From contig NC_057926.1 in assembly GCF_018873765.1 (NCBI RefSeq), positions 52,991,878-53,055,877 on the forward strand: a stretch of 64,000 bases of DNA, read 5' to 3'. Position numbers and translations under genes: made by a program. Of this stretch, positions 10,065 to 23,372 are shown in pieces. The stretch comes from Telopea speciosissima (lineage: Eukaryota; Streptophyta; Magnoliopsida; Proteales; Proteaceae). The stretch's first letter is position 1. Every line of letters starts with the position of its first letter. A model generated the notes under the pieces. It saw only the letters and a list, made by a program, of their open reading frames with translations, did not search any database and was not told where the DNA came from.

Positions 10065-11572
10065 GGGTAAATTATAGATCACCCCTGATTTTCAATCGAA
10101 ACTAAGATCTATCTTTGGTTTTTGAAAAACTTGAATTATCCTCTCTATAGCAACTGTGTTTGTCTATTGTTAATTATTGGTGTGAAAAGATTATTTTACC
10201 TTTGTACTAAAACATTAGAATTAAATTTATAATACTATCCTTCCTTAATCTTCGACCTAAAATACCCCACCCCTTCCCTACAACTTCTCTAGAGTTCTGA
10301 AAGAATAAGGTTCTAATGTAATCCAACTCAACAAGAAGGAGAAACCTAACTCTTCATCCCCTAAGTCATCTTCTGTTGTTAGATCGAAAACCTACAACTT
10401 GGATTGATTTCTTATTAGCAGAATAATTTATCAGGTTTGGAACTTCTGTGGGTTGAGATTGAGGAGTTGGTTGATAATGAACTTTATTCTTGCAGTGTCC
10501 TTGGATTTGAGCTCAAGGAAAGATAGCTCGATCGTTGTTTCTAAGTTGGAGTTACCACTGGTCCTTGCTTCCGTCGTGAGAATGCAGAAGAGGAGGAGGA
10601 AGAGAGTTTACCAGAGGAGGAATGGGCAGAGTTGGAATCATCCCAACGACTAGCAGAAGCTAAAGGACAGGTGGTGGTGCTTTTCATAGAAAACTAACGC
10701 AGAAGGAGGTGCATCACTGACACTGACCAATCCATCTAATCCACGTTTCTCTTCCAACAAAACACTTCTCCTCGAATCGTCGCCGCCCATAATAGCGTTG
10801 GATTCACCCAACAGAGCATCCAATAATCCACTATTGCTCTGGCCCAGCGGCAAGATGATCTTATACCCATTGGCGACGGTGCCAGAGGCAGCAATAGTTG
10901 TGTCTGCTAGCTGGGGTTGTTGGCTTGAAGGGAGCTCCAATTTCATGGAGAAAGGGGAACCACTGTCAGTCTAAAATAGGGTTCAAAGGATCGGTGGTGG
11001 AGGATTGAAGTCAAAATTGCCAGAATTAAGCTGAAGCGATGGCAATAAGGGAAACTGCGGACTCTGGCCAAACAGAGGGGAAGGAGAATTTGATTAAAGA
11101 GAAGTTGCAGAGAAGAGGAGAGAGAATCCTTTGCTATTGTTGTCCATAAATGCCTTGAATTTGTAAAATGGAGTAAGGAGAAAAGGGGCAGGGTGGTGGG
11201 CTAGGAGAGGAGTGGTCGTCACTCTCGGGCAAATAGCTCCTTGTAATTTCTACTCTTTACTCTCTTTCTTCTTTGGTGAAATTCAGCTTGAGATTAAGTT
11301 ACAAGTGAGGAAAAGAGTGTTGTGTGAGGAAGAAGATAGAATTTGGGGTTTTTAATTACAAGGGTAAAATCATAAATCAACACTAGTCAAGGGTAGTTTA
11401 GAAATTTAAATTTATTTTACTGGGTGACATCATCATTTAACAGCATAAAACTAATATCAGTGACTAATTTGATATTTTGGGATCTAAACCAGGAGGTGAT
11501 TTGAGTTTTTTCAAAAATCAAGGGGTGATCTAAGTTTCGATTGAAAATCAGGGGGTGATCTGTAATTTACCC
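10065..11572. mobile_element. MULE (Mutator-like) element, non-autonomous, 9-bp target duplication
   Basis: Terminal inverted repeats of more than 70 bases begin GGGTAAATTATAGATCACCC on the left, and their reverse complement ends the right side at 11572. The flanks TAAACATAA (10056-10064) and TAAACATAA (11573-11581) are an exact 9-bp duplication, the Mutator signature. The 1508-bp interior has no transposase. On the minus strand an open frame at 10650-10946 starts MKLELPSSQQPQLADTTIAA; it looks like captured host coding sequence, but I cannot name it. It sits about 470 bases upstream of the SKOR start codon. Confidence 0.9.
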
Positions 11573-12050
11573 TAAACATAAACACTACTACCACTTCTTC
11601 GTAAGAAGCTTCCCCTGCTTTAAATACCCTATCGAGCAGACATTTTTCTCCGTAAGAACTGAAATAACAGAAATATCACTCCAAATTTAATGCTAACATT
11701 CTTATCCTCATCATCATTCATAAATCTCCGATTTTCTGTGATTCTTCCCATCTCTTGCTCCGATCATTCAAACTCTCTCTACTTTATTTTCTCGCTTGGA
11801 ATCTCGATTGTTTCGATTGAGTCATTTATTATTGCTTTTGTGAAATCGAACATCGATTGGTTCGTAAATTCTAACCTGTGATGATCCTGCAATTTATTAT
11901 TGCTTTTGTTTATGATCATTCAGATCATCTCTTCTTCTTCTTCTTCTGTAGAGTTCTTTAATTACAAGGCCGAACAAAATCATCAGTGGATCACCGGCTG
12001 GAAAGAGCAACTGCAATTTTTTTTGGAATTAATTTCTGAATTGTGACGGA
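11573..12050 (+). promoter_or_regulatory. 5' flank and 5' UTR of the SKOR gene
   Basis: Between the MULE and the SKOR ATG. A weak TATA-like TTTAAATA lies at about 11619. The sequence then becomes T/C-rich, as in plant 5' leaders (TCTTCTTC runs at 11931-11948). The transcription start is not determined. Confidence 0.4.
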
Positions 12051-12290
12051 ATGGAGAGAAGAAACGACGATATTGCGGAAGAGGAATCGTCGGATGATCA
12101 AGTGGAGGAATTCGAATTTGAGGAAGTGAAAGATCAAATCCATTCATCCCAAGGGAGTCGATTTGCTCTGTTCGAAACTAGATTCAATGTGAGTAAACTC
12201 AGTCGAGAAAGCGTCATTAGAGGTATCAAAGGCTACGTCATCCTTCCCGATAACAGGTGAGAAGCAGTTCTTAAAGAGTAAAACCACTCT

Positions 12291-12333
<43 letters not shown>

Positions 12334-15300
12334 TAATTACAGATCCTATTTCAGTTCGATATGCTTACTGGTTTATATCCAAATTTTCAGAAAGCTTTTG
12401 GTCCACAGAATCTTGGTTCTTAGAATCTTAACCCTTCGGCTACAAAAAATGACGATAAAGACCAGTCTCTGCATTCCACGTGTCTTTCATATAATGCTAT
12501 AATTCCACTATTAGTGGTATCATGTGGGACCCGCTTGGTGTTTTTTTGTACGAATCAACTTATGAGCCACGTACAGAGTACATCCCATTTGAACGGTTGA
12601 AACCGATATCATACGTTAACGTCTATGAACATGAGCCCAACTCTAAAGTAACTCAATCGAATCTCTGGCATGCACCTGCATGTATAGGTGAAGAAGCTAT
12701 TTATGCAAGTAAAAGGGACAGGTGTAGGCTCCTGACCTGTACATGCAGGTGAAGGTGAACGTACGCGTCGAATGAACTTTGAGTTATAAGTGACAAAAGT
12801 GGGGGAAGATGGTTTGGTTTTGCTTGACCATAATAGGAACAACCAAGGATTGAGAAGGCCATATTAGGTTGTCGGATAATCAAGCCCATTGCCAATTCTT
12901 TTGGATACGTTTGGATGCTCGCATGGAATGAAATAATATATGTTAAAGGATTTTTTTTCCTTTTCCCTTACATATTGATGCCTTGCACGTGCTGTCATTG
13001 GCCCTATACTGATGCAAAGAGTACGCAAAATTAAACAGCAATCTCGTCCTTAATTTTTTATTTCTCAGTGTTTCATCACGACGAACACACTACTGAAGAC
13101 TAACGAAGTTCACGTGAGCACCGCCGGAAAAACATGCCAAGCACTTCCACTTCCATGGACCAGAGAGAGAGAGAGAGGGAGAGAGTGGATGAGACAACAT
13201 TTTGGTAAGGAAACAATTAAACGTGTCTGATGAAGATTGACGAATAAAGCAATAGGTGTATTAAAAGTTTTTAAGTTTAATATTCAACGTGAGGTGGACG
13301 GTGGAACCATAAGAAGGGTATTCAGAATTCAGATATTTCACATGTTGCCTTTTTGTTACTAATAATTTTTTGGTTCGTGCCAACCACGGTTGATTCATGG
13401 ATTAAGGTATTGGTATTAGATCGTCTGATGTAATCGATTCGTATCGATATCAGTAAAAAATGTGGGTTTTTTTTTTTTTAATTTTTTGTTTTGAATTTGA
13501 AATGATACGGTCTGCTACATATAGATATCGGTGATGACCGATACCAGATCCGATACTTTCCAGTGCTCTCGACAGTTTAGGTATTGAACTCATAGATGAG
13601 CTGCCACAAAGGTCGTTTGGTTGAAGGTAAAAAGAAAGAAAGAAGAGTAGCGAAAATAGTTTAAAAGACGGAGAAAAAACATTTGTAATTGTGATTATGT
13701 AACCTACTTCACTATAAGGGATTTAATTATAAAATAACGTATATTTTTACATATATTTTTAATGATTTTAAAGTAATTATATAATCATGTTGGATAATAA
13801 TCATATAAGTTTATATATATATTTTTCTTCCCTTTCTTTCCCTTGCAACCCAGAGGGAACTGAAGTTATCGAATCAACAGAGGAAAAGGTGCCTCAAACA
13901 CCAGCGTTGGGTCAAGTGCTTCTATAGTTCATGGCCCAGTTCGGATAATGGTGTTGGTGAGGGGAAGGCCATTTTGGTCAGACCAAAAATTTTGAGATAC
14001 CGAAATTTTGTCGAAATATTGTATTTTTTTTACGAGTTTTGGTTGGCCATTTGAGGGTATAAGATGCTGAAATGATAGAAATAACCAAAATTTCAACGAA
14101 ACGGTGCATATTTTATACAGAAATTTACGAGATTTTTCCAAAATATTGTATTTTTTAATTTCAACATAGCATCTCGTCTTGGCCTGGCCAAAATATACGA
14201 AATTTCGAACTATGGGTTCAATCGTTCGGGACTTCAGACTGTTGAACAAGCTCTCCAATAGGTTATAGGTCAATGGTCTTGTGGTAATATTGTGGGTTGG
14301 ATGGTTGGGCCCGGTCAATTGGTGGCTTGTCTGGATTGCCTGACCACTGGGCCTGAATAGACCAATTAGGGGAAGTGAGCCCAGCCCGTTCTATGCAATT
14401 GACAAATCTTTGAAGACCTTACTTCGTATTTTGCTTTCGCGCCAAACCCTATGGACTCAATCACTCAAATGTCAAGTAGGAGAGATCTTTACTCATTCTC
14501 TTGTTTTGAAAAGTAGTTTTGTTAGTTATGATGACAGTTAATGCTTTGTATTGGGACCTAAGGGGAGAAGAAATTGCAGGTATTATCAGGCGTGGAAGCA
14601 TTTAATATTGATATGGGCTATCTATTCTTCTTTCTTCACCCCTTTCGAGTTTGGATTCTTCAGAGGCTTGCCTGAGAATTTATTCATACTCGACATCGCT
14701 GGACAGGCAGCATTCCTTGTGGACATCATTGTCCGTTTCTTCCTTGCTTTCAGAGATGATCAGACTTATCGAATGGTCTACAATCGTAATCGTATCGCTC
14801 TCAGGTCTGTTCCCTCTTTACCTCTTTACTTCACCTCTTTTCCCCTTGCCCCCCTTTGTCCTTTGTTAGAACAATTACTAAGAGTATACTGGATCTGATG
14901 CTTACTTACATGCATTATTGATGTTTCTGCCTTTTAATAGGTACTTGAAATCAAGTTTCTTGGTAGATTTCATTGGTTGTCTACCTTGGGATGCAATTTA
15001 CAGGGTAATATTCTCTATTCTGGATATACTTCTCATCACCTGAACCATATTATTCAGTTTTGTCTGCTAAATTATTAGATTTTTCTTGGATAAGGTTAGT
15101 TCTTTGACGGGTTTTATTGTGGAGATGAACATAGAATATGATTCCATTTTACATTAAAGAAAAAAAAAATTAGGGTTTTTCTGTGTGTAACTATAGTAAG
15201 TTAAGTTGAGATTGTAATCAAACCGAATTTTCCCTCTTTCGTACAGTAGAGAACGGTTTACCTTACAATGATGTCATTACCATGTGTTTTATATGGTCCA

Positions 15301-18300
15301 TATCATATGGAGAGAGCTCAGCGTAACCATGGATATGGTTACATGGATAATATCCAGTGAAAAAGTACATTTTGATGATGATCTCATTGCATTCAGATGA
15401 TATGAAAACAAAATAAAATATTTCATTCTGGGTTTGTTCATGTAACTTGCATGACAGGTAGGTGGAAAAATCTGTTCAGGTTCCCTTTGAACATATATTC
15501 CTCATCCAAATTGCTCTTTTCCATAGCATGTCTTATGTATGTTTCCAGGGTACTACACAGATCTTCTTTACTTTGTGAACAGATTCTCTTCTTTATTTCC
15601 GTAGCATCTATGTCTATATTTTGTATGTTGTCTTGCAAGATATAGCTCTTTCCGTATTTGTTCTAATATATGATGCTCTAATCAGGCTTGTGAAGGAAAA
15701 GAAGAAGTAAGGTACCTCCTATGGATTAGGTTGAGTCGGACAAGCAGAGTACTAGAATTTTTCCAAAAGTTGGAGAAGGACATCCGACTCAATTACCTGT
15801 TTACCCGAATTGTGAAACTTCTTGTTGTTGAACTCTACTGCACCCATACTGCTGCCTGCATCTTTTATTACCTCGCTACAACCTTGCCTCCCACCCAGGA
15901 AGGTTACACATGGATAGGAAGTTTAAAGTTGGGAGACTATAGTTATTCCAACTTCAGAGAAATTGATCTATCGAAGCGGTACTGGACATCATTATATTAT
16001 GCCATCGTAACCATGGCAACTGTAGGTAATTTCTTCCTCTCCTTTTATTTTACTAAACCTAATGGAAGACACTTATTCATGGTTCTCCCCCCCCCCCCCC
16101 CCCCAATGAACTATGTTGGTTTCATACCAATTCCTTGATAAATTCAAGTGACTTTGATGTTATTGAGGCACAAAGTCTACATATTAAATTGATGGCGTGA
16201 AGCTTCTTGCAGTGTAAAAGTGTCATCATTAATCTACTTGTACTGTAACTTCATCCTTCAATATTTTTCAAGGGATTTTTGGTTCTCCAACCTTCCAGTG
16301 CTCCTTCTTTAATTAGAGCTTTTTTATTTTCTCTCAACACAGTCCTATTTAGGAAATAGAAGAAAATCTATATTTAAGAAAAATCACTTGAATGATTTGC
16401 TATCCATCGGTGTCTATTGTTTCTGTCAGAATATTAAATGTTTCGTTAGTGTGCATGACACCAATTAGGTGCAAAAAGGTCTGTCATGATGTATTAATTA
16501 TAGTGTTGTATAGACTATAGAGTGGAAATGATAATGCTTGTTCTCTTTACACTGCAGGATTTGGTGATATACATGCAGTCAATATCAGGGAAATGATATT
16601 CGTCATGTTTTTTGTCTCATTTGATATGATTCTTGGTGCTTATCTTATAGGTAACATGACAGCATTAATTGTAAAAGGTTCAAAAACAGAAAGGTTTAGA
16701 GATAAAATGACAGATCTAATCAAATACATGAATAGAAACAAACTTGGAAATGATATCCGTAATCAGATCAAAGGCCATTTGTCATTACAGTATGAGAGCA
16801 GCTACACTGAGGGTGCTGTTCTTCAGGATATTCCAGTCTCCATACGTGCCAAGGTATGAAATATGCAGTCAAATAAAAGCCTTTGCTGAATCAGTGCTTC
16901 AAATTAATTTCTTCATTCCTTATTCTACTGAAATTGCTCACTTAGTTGCTCATCTTTCTTCCTCTCTTGTGATTATCCCCTCATATGCTGCTAGAAATTG
17001 GTTTATCTGCAAATTAGTATGGTATACATTTTGTTTTATTTATATGTGATCCCTTATTCCTGGATTTTCCTATCAGTTGTTGTAAGAATGAAGTAGTTAG
17101 CTGCATACTGATATGTTTACCTGTGTATCTCAAGCAAAATAAAATGTTTTAAGATATATTTAAATGTGCAGAGAGCCTCTATAATTTGGATAATGACTAG
17201 ATTAAGAAATTATAAACATATCAAAATTGAAAATATTAACTAATAGAGGGTACTAAGTTCATAAATTTGGCTTCTGAAACTTGAATTATTTAAACGCCAT
17301 CACTTAGCCAGTTATAACCAAAGAGGTTAAACTACTGAATAAACATATCATTGTAGACAATTGTGAAATCTGACAATGTTATATTTGTGAGCAACTTATG
17401 GACCATACAATACTATTCTACTAAAATATAGGTAATTTAGATGGAAAAAAATTAAAGGAAAACTTGGTTACTAGATTCAGTAAGTTCGAGTTAAGATATA
17501 CAATTATTGTTGATAATGACAAGCTTTAACCCCCCCCCCTTTTTTTTTGGGGGGGGGGGGGTGAGTCAGATGATGTATCAAATGATATAACCATTGAACC
17601 ATTTATTTTCTAATATTGTTTATGTTTTGCTTGATATACCATAACAAGCACATTCTTTTTTGCAGATTTCACAGAAAATATATAAACCATTAATTGACAA
17701 GGTCCCTCTTTTTCAAGGATGCTCACCTGAATTCATTAATCAGATTGTAAGCCTTTTAACCCCATAAATATTAATGAGCAATAATTGCATATATTTTGCA
17801 TTTAAAGATAGAAGTAACGATAAAAAAATTTTATATCAATCTTTGAAGATTGCATTCCACTGGCAGAGATTTTTTCTGCTCTTGGAAAGCTCCCAACTTA
17901 TCACCTTTCTCTTTGTGAACCTTTTTTATATTTTTTATTTATTTTGGAATTAAACAATTCTATTGAGTTTTTAATTAAAGTTGAAACCAAGTGTTGCAGA
18001 ATGTTTTTCTAGAGGTGTACTACTAAACTCTTGGTGTAAGTTTAACATATCTTTCTATTGTTTCATGACTTATTAACATGGAACTTAGGAAGATCTAAAT
18101 TTTAGATTATTCTGATATACCACACTGTAATTTTGAGAATCAATAAAAACAGGCCATTTCAGTTTGCATTTACATATGCATGGTCACTGAAGGCAGATCC
18201 CAAAAAGGGAATGCATGCTGGGGGAGGTGCTGACTGAAGATGCCCAACCTCCTCTTAAGCATCTGTGGTCAAAGTGCACTGCTAATCTATGGTGGAGGCA

Positions 18301-21300
18301 TTTTTAGTGAATTTTGAATAATATCATAGTCCTAGACAATGATAGATTTTGATTTCTAAATTCACTTTTGAAGTGCATATTACTAACTATGTGCACCCTA
18401 TCCACATGAAGGGCTAAAGCTCAAGAGATGACAGTTTTGGGGTTTTTGTTTGTAAAGCATCTCCCATAATCCAAGCTAACATATTAGAAACAGTTGGCAT
18501 TCATTTATTTTTAGTAACATGGAGTTACACCTTCTGCTTAGGTATTTCTCTATAGCTCCATTTTGTTTCTGCAGTTCAGTATTTTCTTTTAGGTTCCACT
18601 GACATAACAAATTCCTAATACATGGCTTCACTTTTTAATCATGAATTATGGATATATGAATGGATGTGGAAAGTTATCTTACACATTCCTCTTTTGCAGG
18701 TAATCAGGCTTCACGAGGAATTTTTTCTTCCTGGAGAAGTGATTATGGAACAGGGAAATGTGGTGGATCAAATTTATTTTGTTTGTCATGGTGTGCTGGT
18801 ACGAATCACTTATCCTTAAAAATCATGTTTTAATTTGGATATACATGCTGTTTCCCCATCCAAAATGAAGAGAGCGTGCATTTCTTCATTGTGTTAGGTG
18901 ACGTTACTCTGTCCCTTGACCAACTTAAATAAAACTGTGGGTGAAGAATAATTCTCTTTTGATTCTATTAATTCATGTTGTTTAGGGTGGCATTGGACGA
19001 TGACATTTAATGACAACTATATTATGACTCACTCAGTAATCTGCCATAAAGTCAACAGAAATAGTACCTTGTAGTCAAAGTTTCATTTTTTTTACTTAAT
19101 ATATTCTTTAATGAGCTTTCATCTGAAGTAGAATGCACAATATTTGAGGAATACATAGTTGAAACATAGTTGAAACATTTGATTTTTGCTTGGAAGAACC
19201 ATAAGTTGAACCCTATCGGCCTCTCTTGGAGTCATAAGGATATGTTTCTCATGATTTGAACATTCAGTTTAATTATTATCTGATAGAATCTTTGTTCATC
19301 CGATCTTTGAGCATTGCATCAGAATTTAAAGTTTTCTACATTCTATTAAATTTTGTGTTATCCATATGTGTGAAAATTATATCTGGATTACTGCATTTTA
19401 AACAGTTTATATTGATCTAACAAAATTTCATGCACAGGAGGAGGTAGGCATAGGAGAAGATGGAACTGAAGAGACTGTTTCACTCCTGGAACGTTACAGC
19501 TCTTTTGGGGAAGTTTCTGTTCTCTGCAATATTCCTCAGCCTTGCACGGTTCAAGTCTGTGAACTATGTAGGCTTCTGCGGCTTGATAAACAATCTTTCA
19601 CAAATATCCTACAAATATATTTTTTTGACGGAAGGACAATCTTGACCAACCTTCTAGAGGTAATTTAGCCATGGCAAGTTTTGTTAAATCCAATTTCTCT
19701 TGTTGGCTTAAACATTTTGTGGCCCTTGTCTCCATTGCTATTACTTCTTTATTCCTTCTTCTAATCAGTACTAGCTATTAATAACGTATATGAGGTATAA
19801 ACAATATGAGATAATGTTTAATGGGAAACAGAACTCTGGTCCAGGAGCATGGCCTATGCCAGCACTCTCATTTATCTCTCTCTCCTTCCAAGTGAAAAGA
19901 CATGTCTGCCCCCTTGTTTTGAGGAGGAGAGAGATAGACACGTGGGAGCATTTGCGTAGGCCGCACTCCCGGACAGAGAACCATTTCCCATGTTTCATAT
20001 ACTTTCCAAGGAAATCCTATATTTTTCATAAGTTTAATTGAAGCAACATATTATTTTGTTGTTCATGAGAATTTTTACTTCAGAATAGGTAAGGGTGCTG
20101 AAAATTTCTAATATTTTTATCAACTAACAGGGAAAAGAATCCAATCTTCGGATAAAGCAACTGGAATCTGACATCACATTTTATATTGGAAAGCAAGAAG
20201 CTGAACTTGCTTTGAGGGTAAATAATGCGGCTTATCACGGGGATTTATATCAGTTGAAGGGTTTAATACAAGCTGGAGCAGATCCAAGTAAGACAGATTA
20301 TGATGGAAGATCACCTCTGGTATGTCATTTACTAGCCACATTCTTGTTATCTTTTTTACTTAGTTTGGTCGCTCCTGTTATTATACCCAGCTTGTGTCTA
20401 TTTAATCTTTTTATCTTGGGAGTGGATATGCTATATTAAATCATTTAGGGTGGTATGCATCAGGAGAATTTTACTACAAACTCACGGAAGTACTTTTTGT
20501 GATTGGTGTAATAAATCTTCAAATGCCTGATTAAGGAGCTTTTGGTTTCTTAAGCATCTTGCAGCTTCAAGAGGATATGAAGATATTACATTTTTCCTCA
20601 TTCAGAAAGGTGTGGATATCAATATTTCAGGTAAGTCTTAAGTTTTCACTCTTGTTCGTGCACTCAGGTATTGGAAGTTATCTTAGTAATGACTTCTGAT
20701 AAATTGATATCCAATTAGATAAGTTTGGAAACAGTCCTCTACTTGAAGCTCTCAAGAATGGGCATGATCGAGTGGCAGCTTTGCTTGTTAAAGAAGGGGC
20801 ATCTTTGAATATTGATGATGCTGGTAGCTGTCTCTGCAAGGCTGTTGTAAGAGGGGATTCAGATTTTCTGAAAAGATTATTGTCCAATGGCATTGATCCA
20901 AACTCCAAAGATTATGATCATCGAACGCCACTTCATGTAGCTGCTGCAGAGGGGTTATATTTGATGGCAAAAATACTGGTAGAAGCTGGTGCAAGTGTTT
21001 TCTCAAAGGACAGGTATGACTTGCACATTTGTCTTGATTGTCATATACTCATATAAGTGGTATTACTTGTTTATTTGTCCTTTCCTGATTTGAGTTTTTT
21101 GCTACCCACCACACCTACTCTACTATTTTCTCAGTTGGATTAATTGAATAGACTCCAGGTGCGGATACTGCACCAAGAAATTCCAATCTCAAGGATACAT
21201 CAAGACTCTAGAATCCTGAATTTACCCATGGCTCTATTCAATCTAAAACAGCACTCAACCACAGAGAATTGGTCCAAGCAAGAGATGCTTTGTGGCTAGA

Positions 21301-23372
21301 GTCAGATCAAATGTAGGCAAGAGAACAAAACAGTGGGCTTATTGACTCTCAGATCCCTTCAACCATACCAATCCATGCATTGGAATTTGCCCCGGTGCTG
21401 CTCCACTCAAGAAATTCATAGGCCAAAAGCTCTCATAACTCTAGTTGTACAAATTTGAATATCATTCACCTTGCCTGGGAAATAAACATCCCAGGAGCTC
21501 TAGCCAAATGGTCAAATCTTGACTTTGATTTGATGTTGGTTACTGTGGTGGAATTAGGAACAAGCTCTCACAGGCTAGAGCTGGACTACAAAGGGCACTT
21601 CCTACCACCCAATTTTCCCTTATCTGTTGGTGATCTATCTTTCATCCACAAGAAAAACATTTAAAGTTAATCAAATGCCCTGAAATTATGTGCAAGGTAG
21701 TCAAAGGAAGAAACTGCTTCACAAATTCTGCTTCATGCTTATTCTGTCATAATCATCATCTCTTCTTCCACTTCTTTTGATTTCTGGGACTATAGGTATT
21801 CTGATTTGCATCACTATGAAAGACTGAATAAAATATTTTAATCAAAGTTTGTCAATGGTTCTATGATCCTGGATAGAGTTTAGATCTATTCCAGTACGTC
21901 CCGTCATGAAATTTTCAAACTGTGCAATAACTGTCTAGTGGATAACAAAAGAGGATAAAATTTGAAGTCAATCTAGAAAGTCAAAGTACAGATCTGAATC
22001 TATATTTATGTTCATTGTAAAGTCTGCCAAAACAATGTATTTGATCTTTGCAGATGGGGAAATACTCCTCTTGATGAAGGTCACATTTGTGGCAACAAAA
22101 ATTTGCTCAAGCTTCTGGAAGATGCGAAACGTGCTCAGTTGTGTGAGCACTCTGATCACTCTCAGGCAATCAGAGGTATTCTGGACACTATCTCTCTGAC
22201 TTCTTACTTCTTACTTCTTAGAGAAAAAACTTGACAAGTTGACATCATGCGACAGAATGTCCATATACAGTAAAAGAAAGATAAATATATTGGAAACTGA
22301 CCATTTTTCATTCTAATTCTTAAGGTTTTTATAATGCTTTTAATTTGTAATGGGATCTTCTGGCTCTGTCTTTCTTGTAGAATAGTGGCAAATATTAAGG
22401 TGAAATATGTGTAGGGTCCAATTTCCATCAGAAAAAAGCTGGAAGCCAGTCCAGCACCACTGCCTGGTTGTAGTTTGGATAGATGTCAAATTCACTGGAC
22501 ATTGTTGTCCATGTCATCATGATTCAGGGTTTAGACTCTAATAATGCCTAAGTTATTTGGAACTCTGGAAATTTGGGCCATCAGGAAAAAATGAGGAGAA
22601 ACGCCCCCCCCCCCCATACATGGTAGGGTAGGTGGTTGAGATGGGCAATTAAATTTGACCTGTGGCATATTTAGGATTCCTCATCTTTCAAATGAAGCCA
22701 AATCATCAGTCCACATGGCAGATATGTTGTATGTGCCGGAACTCTGCTGACAAGTTGCAGAGTTTCGGCACGTACAACTTCTTAATTCACCACTTTGTTG
22801 ACAAGTTGCGAGCTTATTTATTATATTAGAAGGTGAAATGTTGCACATATCACTCTCAAGTGAGGTTCATGGAAACTTGCCACATCTAGTATGGGTGCAC
22901 AGCCCCATGAGAGCTGACAGCATGGATGCTACTGATTCTTCATAACCTTCAATTGTATGATGACTTTCTAGTGTCCCATATGGAGAAAATATGGCTTAGA
23001 GGCTGACAGCAACTCCCTTAGTTATTATTGAATTGTTAGTCCTTGATAATTATTATTGTTATTATGATTACCATCATCACTCCCATCAAGTTATAACAGC
23101 AATTCTGTCACCCAAAAATTACAGATAAAATGCATCCAAGGAAATGCACCATTTTCCCCTTCCACCCATGGGATCCAAAGGAGAAAAAAAGATCTGGAAT
23201 TGTTTTGTGGATCCCACACACGATCCAAGAGCTTATCGAGATGGCAGCAGAGCAGCTAAAATACTCAGGTGCCTCCTGCATTTTATCTGAAGATGATGGA
23301 CGAATCTTAGAAGTGGACATTATTTGTGATGGTCAGAAGCTGTATTTAAGTGGTGAAAATGACCAAACATGA
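12051..23372 (+). CDS. SKOR: SKOR/GORK-type outward-rectifying Shaker potassium channel, 13 exons, 820 aa
   Basis: Exons by splice site and frame: 12051-12256, 14580-14804, 14941-15004, 15686-16025, 16558-16853, 17666-17746, 18700-18798, 19438-19659, 20131-20319, 20555-20630, 20719-21013, 22054-22175, 23125-23372; 2463 nt with stop. Membrane segments S1-S6 begin at YYQAWKHLILIWAIYSSFFT. The S4 region has RYLLWIRLSRTSRVLEFF, and S6 has DMILGAYLIGNMTALIV. A cyclic-nucleotide-binding-like domain (about residues 378-511) precedes ankyrin repeats (about 540-720; DYDHRTPLHVAAAEG) and a C-terminal KHA domain. The family mediates voltage-gated K+ efflux at the plasma membrane: xylem loading for SKOR, guard cells for GORK. 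Length matches both, and SKOR versus GORK is not resolved. Odd point: the filter reads TVGFGD (F280), not TVGYGD. No frame break is seen. Confidence 0.95.
12294..12330. repeat. (CT)n microsatellite
   Basis: Uninterrupted CT dinucleotide repeat at the start of SKOR intron 1. Confidence 0.98.
13370..14240. mobile_element. Diverged GTATCG-type and GAAATTTCG-type element relics in SKOR intron 1
   Basis: 13380-13580 holds scattered GTATCG/CGATAC words in both orientations (for example GATATCGGTGATGACCGATA). 13970-14220 holds repeated words such as CGAAATTTTGTCG, ATTTCAACGAAAC and ACGAAATTTCG in both orientations. The second type recurs at 59935-60180 with the same order of words. Boundaries are not clear. 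Confidence 0.5.
17530..17561. repeat. Homopolymer cassette C10-T9-G13
   Basis: Ten C, nine T and thirteen G in direct succession in SKOR intron 5. The C and G runs can pair as a hairpin with a T loop. Confidence 0.9.
19840..19992. mobile_element. Foldback element, GGCCTATGCCAGCAC family, copy 2 (SKOR intron 8)
   Basis: Arms contain CATGGCCTATGCCAGCACTC and GCGTAGGCCGCACTCCCGG; the inner arms are TATCTCTCTCTCC and GGAGGAGAGAGATA. The right edge GGACAGAGAACCATTTCCC is close to that of copy 3. Confidence 0.8.
22726..22778. repeat. Hairpin with 22-bp arms in SKOR intron 12
   Basis: Arm GTTGTATGTGCCGGAACTC... (22726-22747) pairs with 22757-22778 except at two positions that are G:U compatible in RNA. 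The loop is 9 bases. Confidence 0.85.

Noticed and set aside
9736..10077. 113-codon frame with a GAGAGAG-type start (GGAGCC repeat)
   Set aside because: Repeat-derived start, no homology recognised, and it runs into the MULE end.
10453..10946. Open frames on both strands in the MULE at 10-11.6 kb as genes
   Set aside because: They lie inside a bounded transposon, have no recognisable family and are probably captured fragments; noted under the element.
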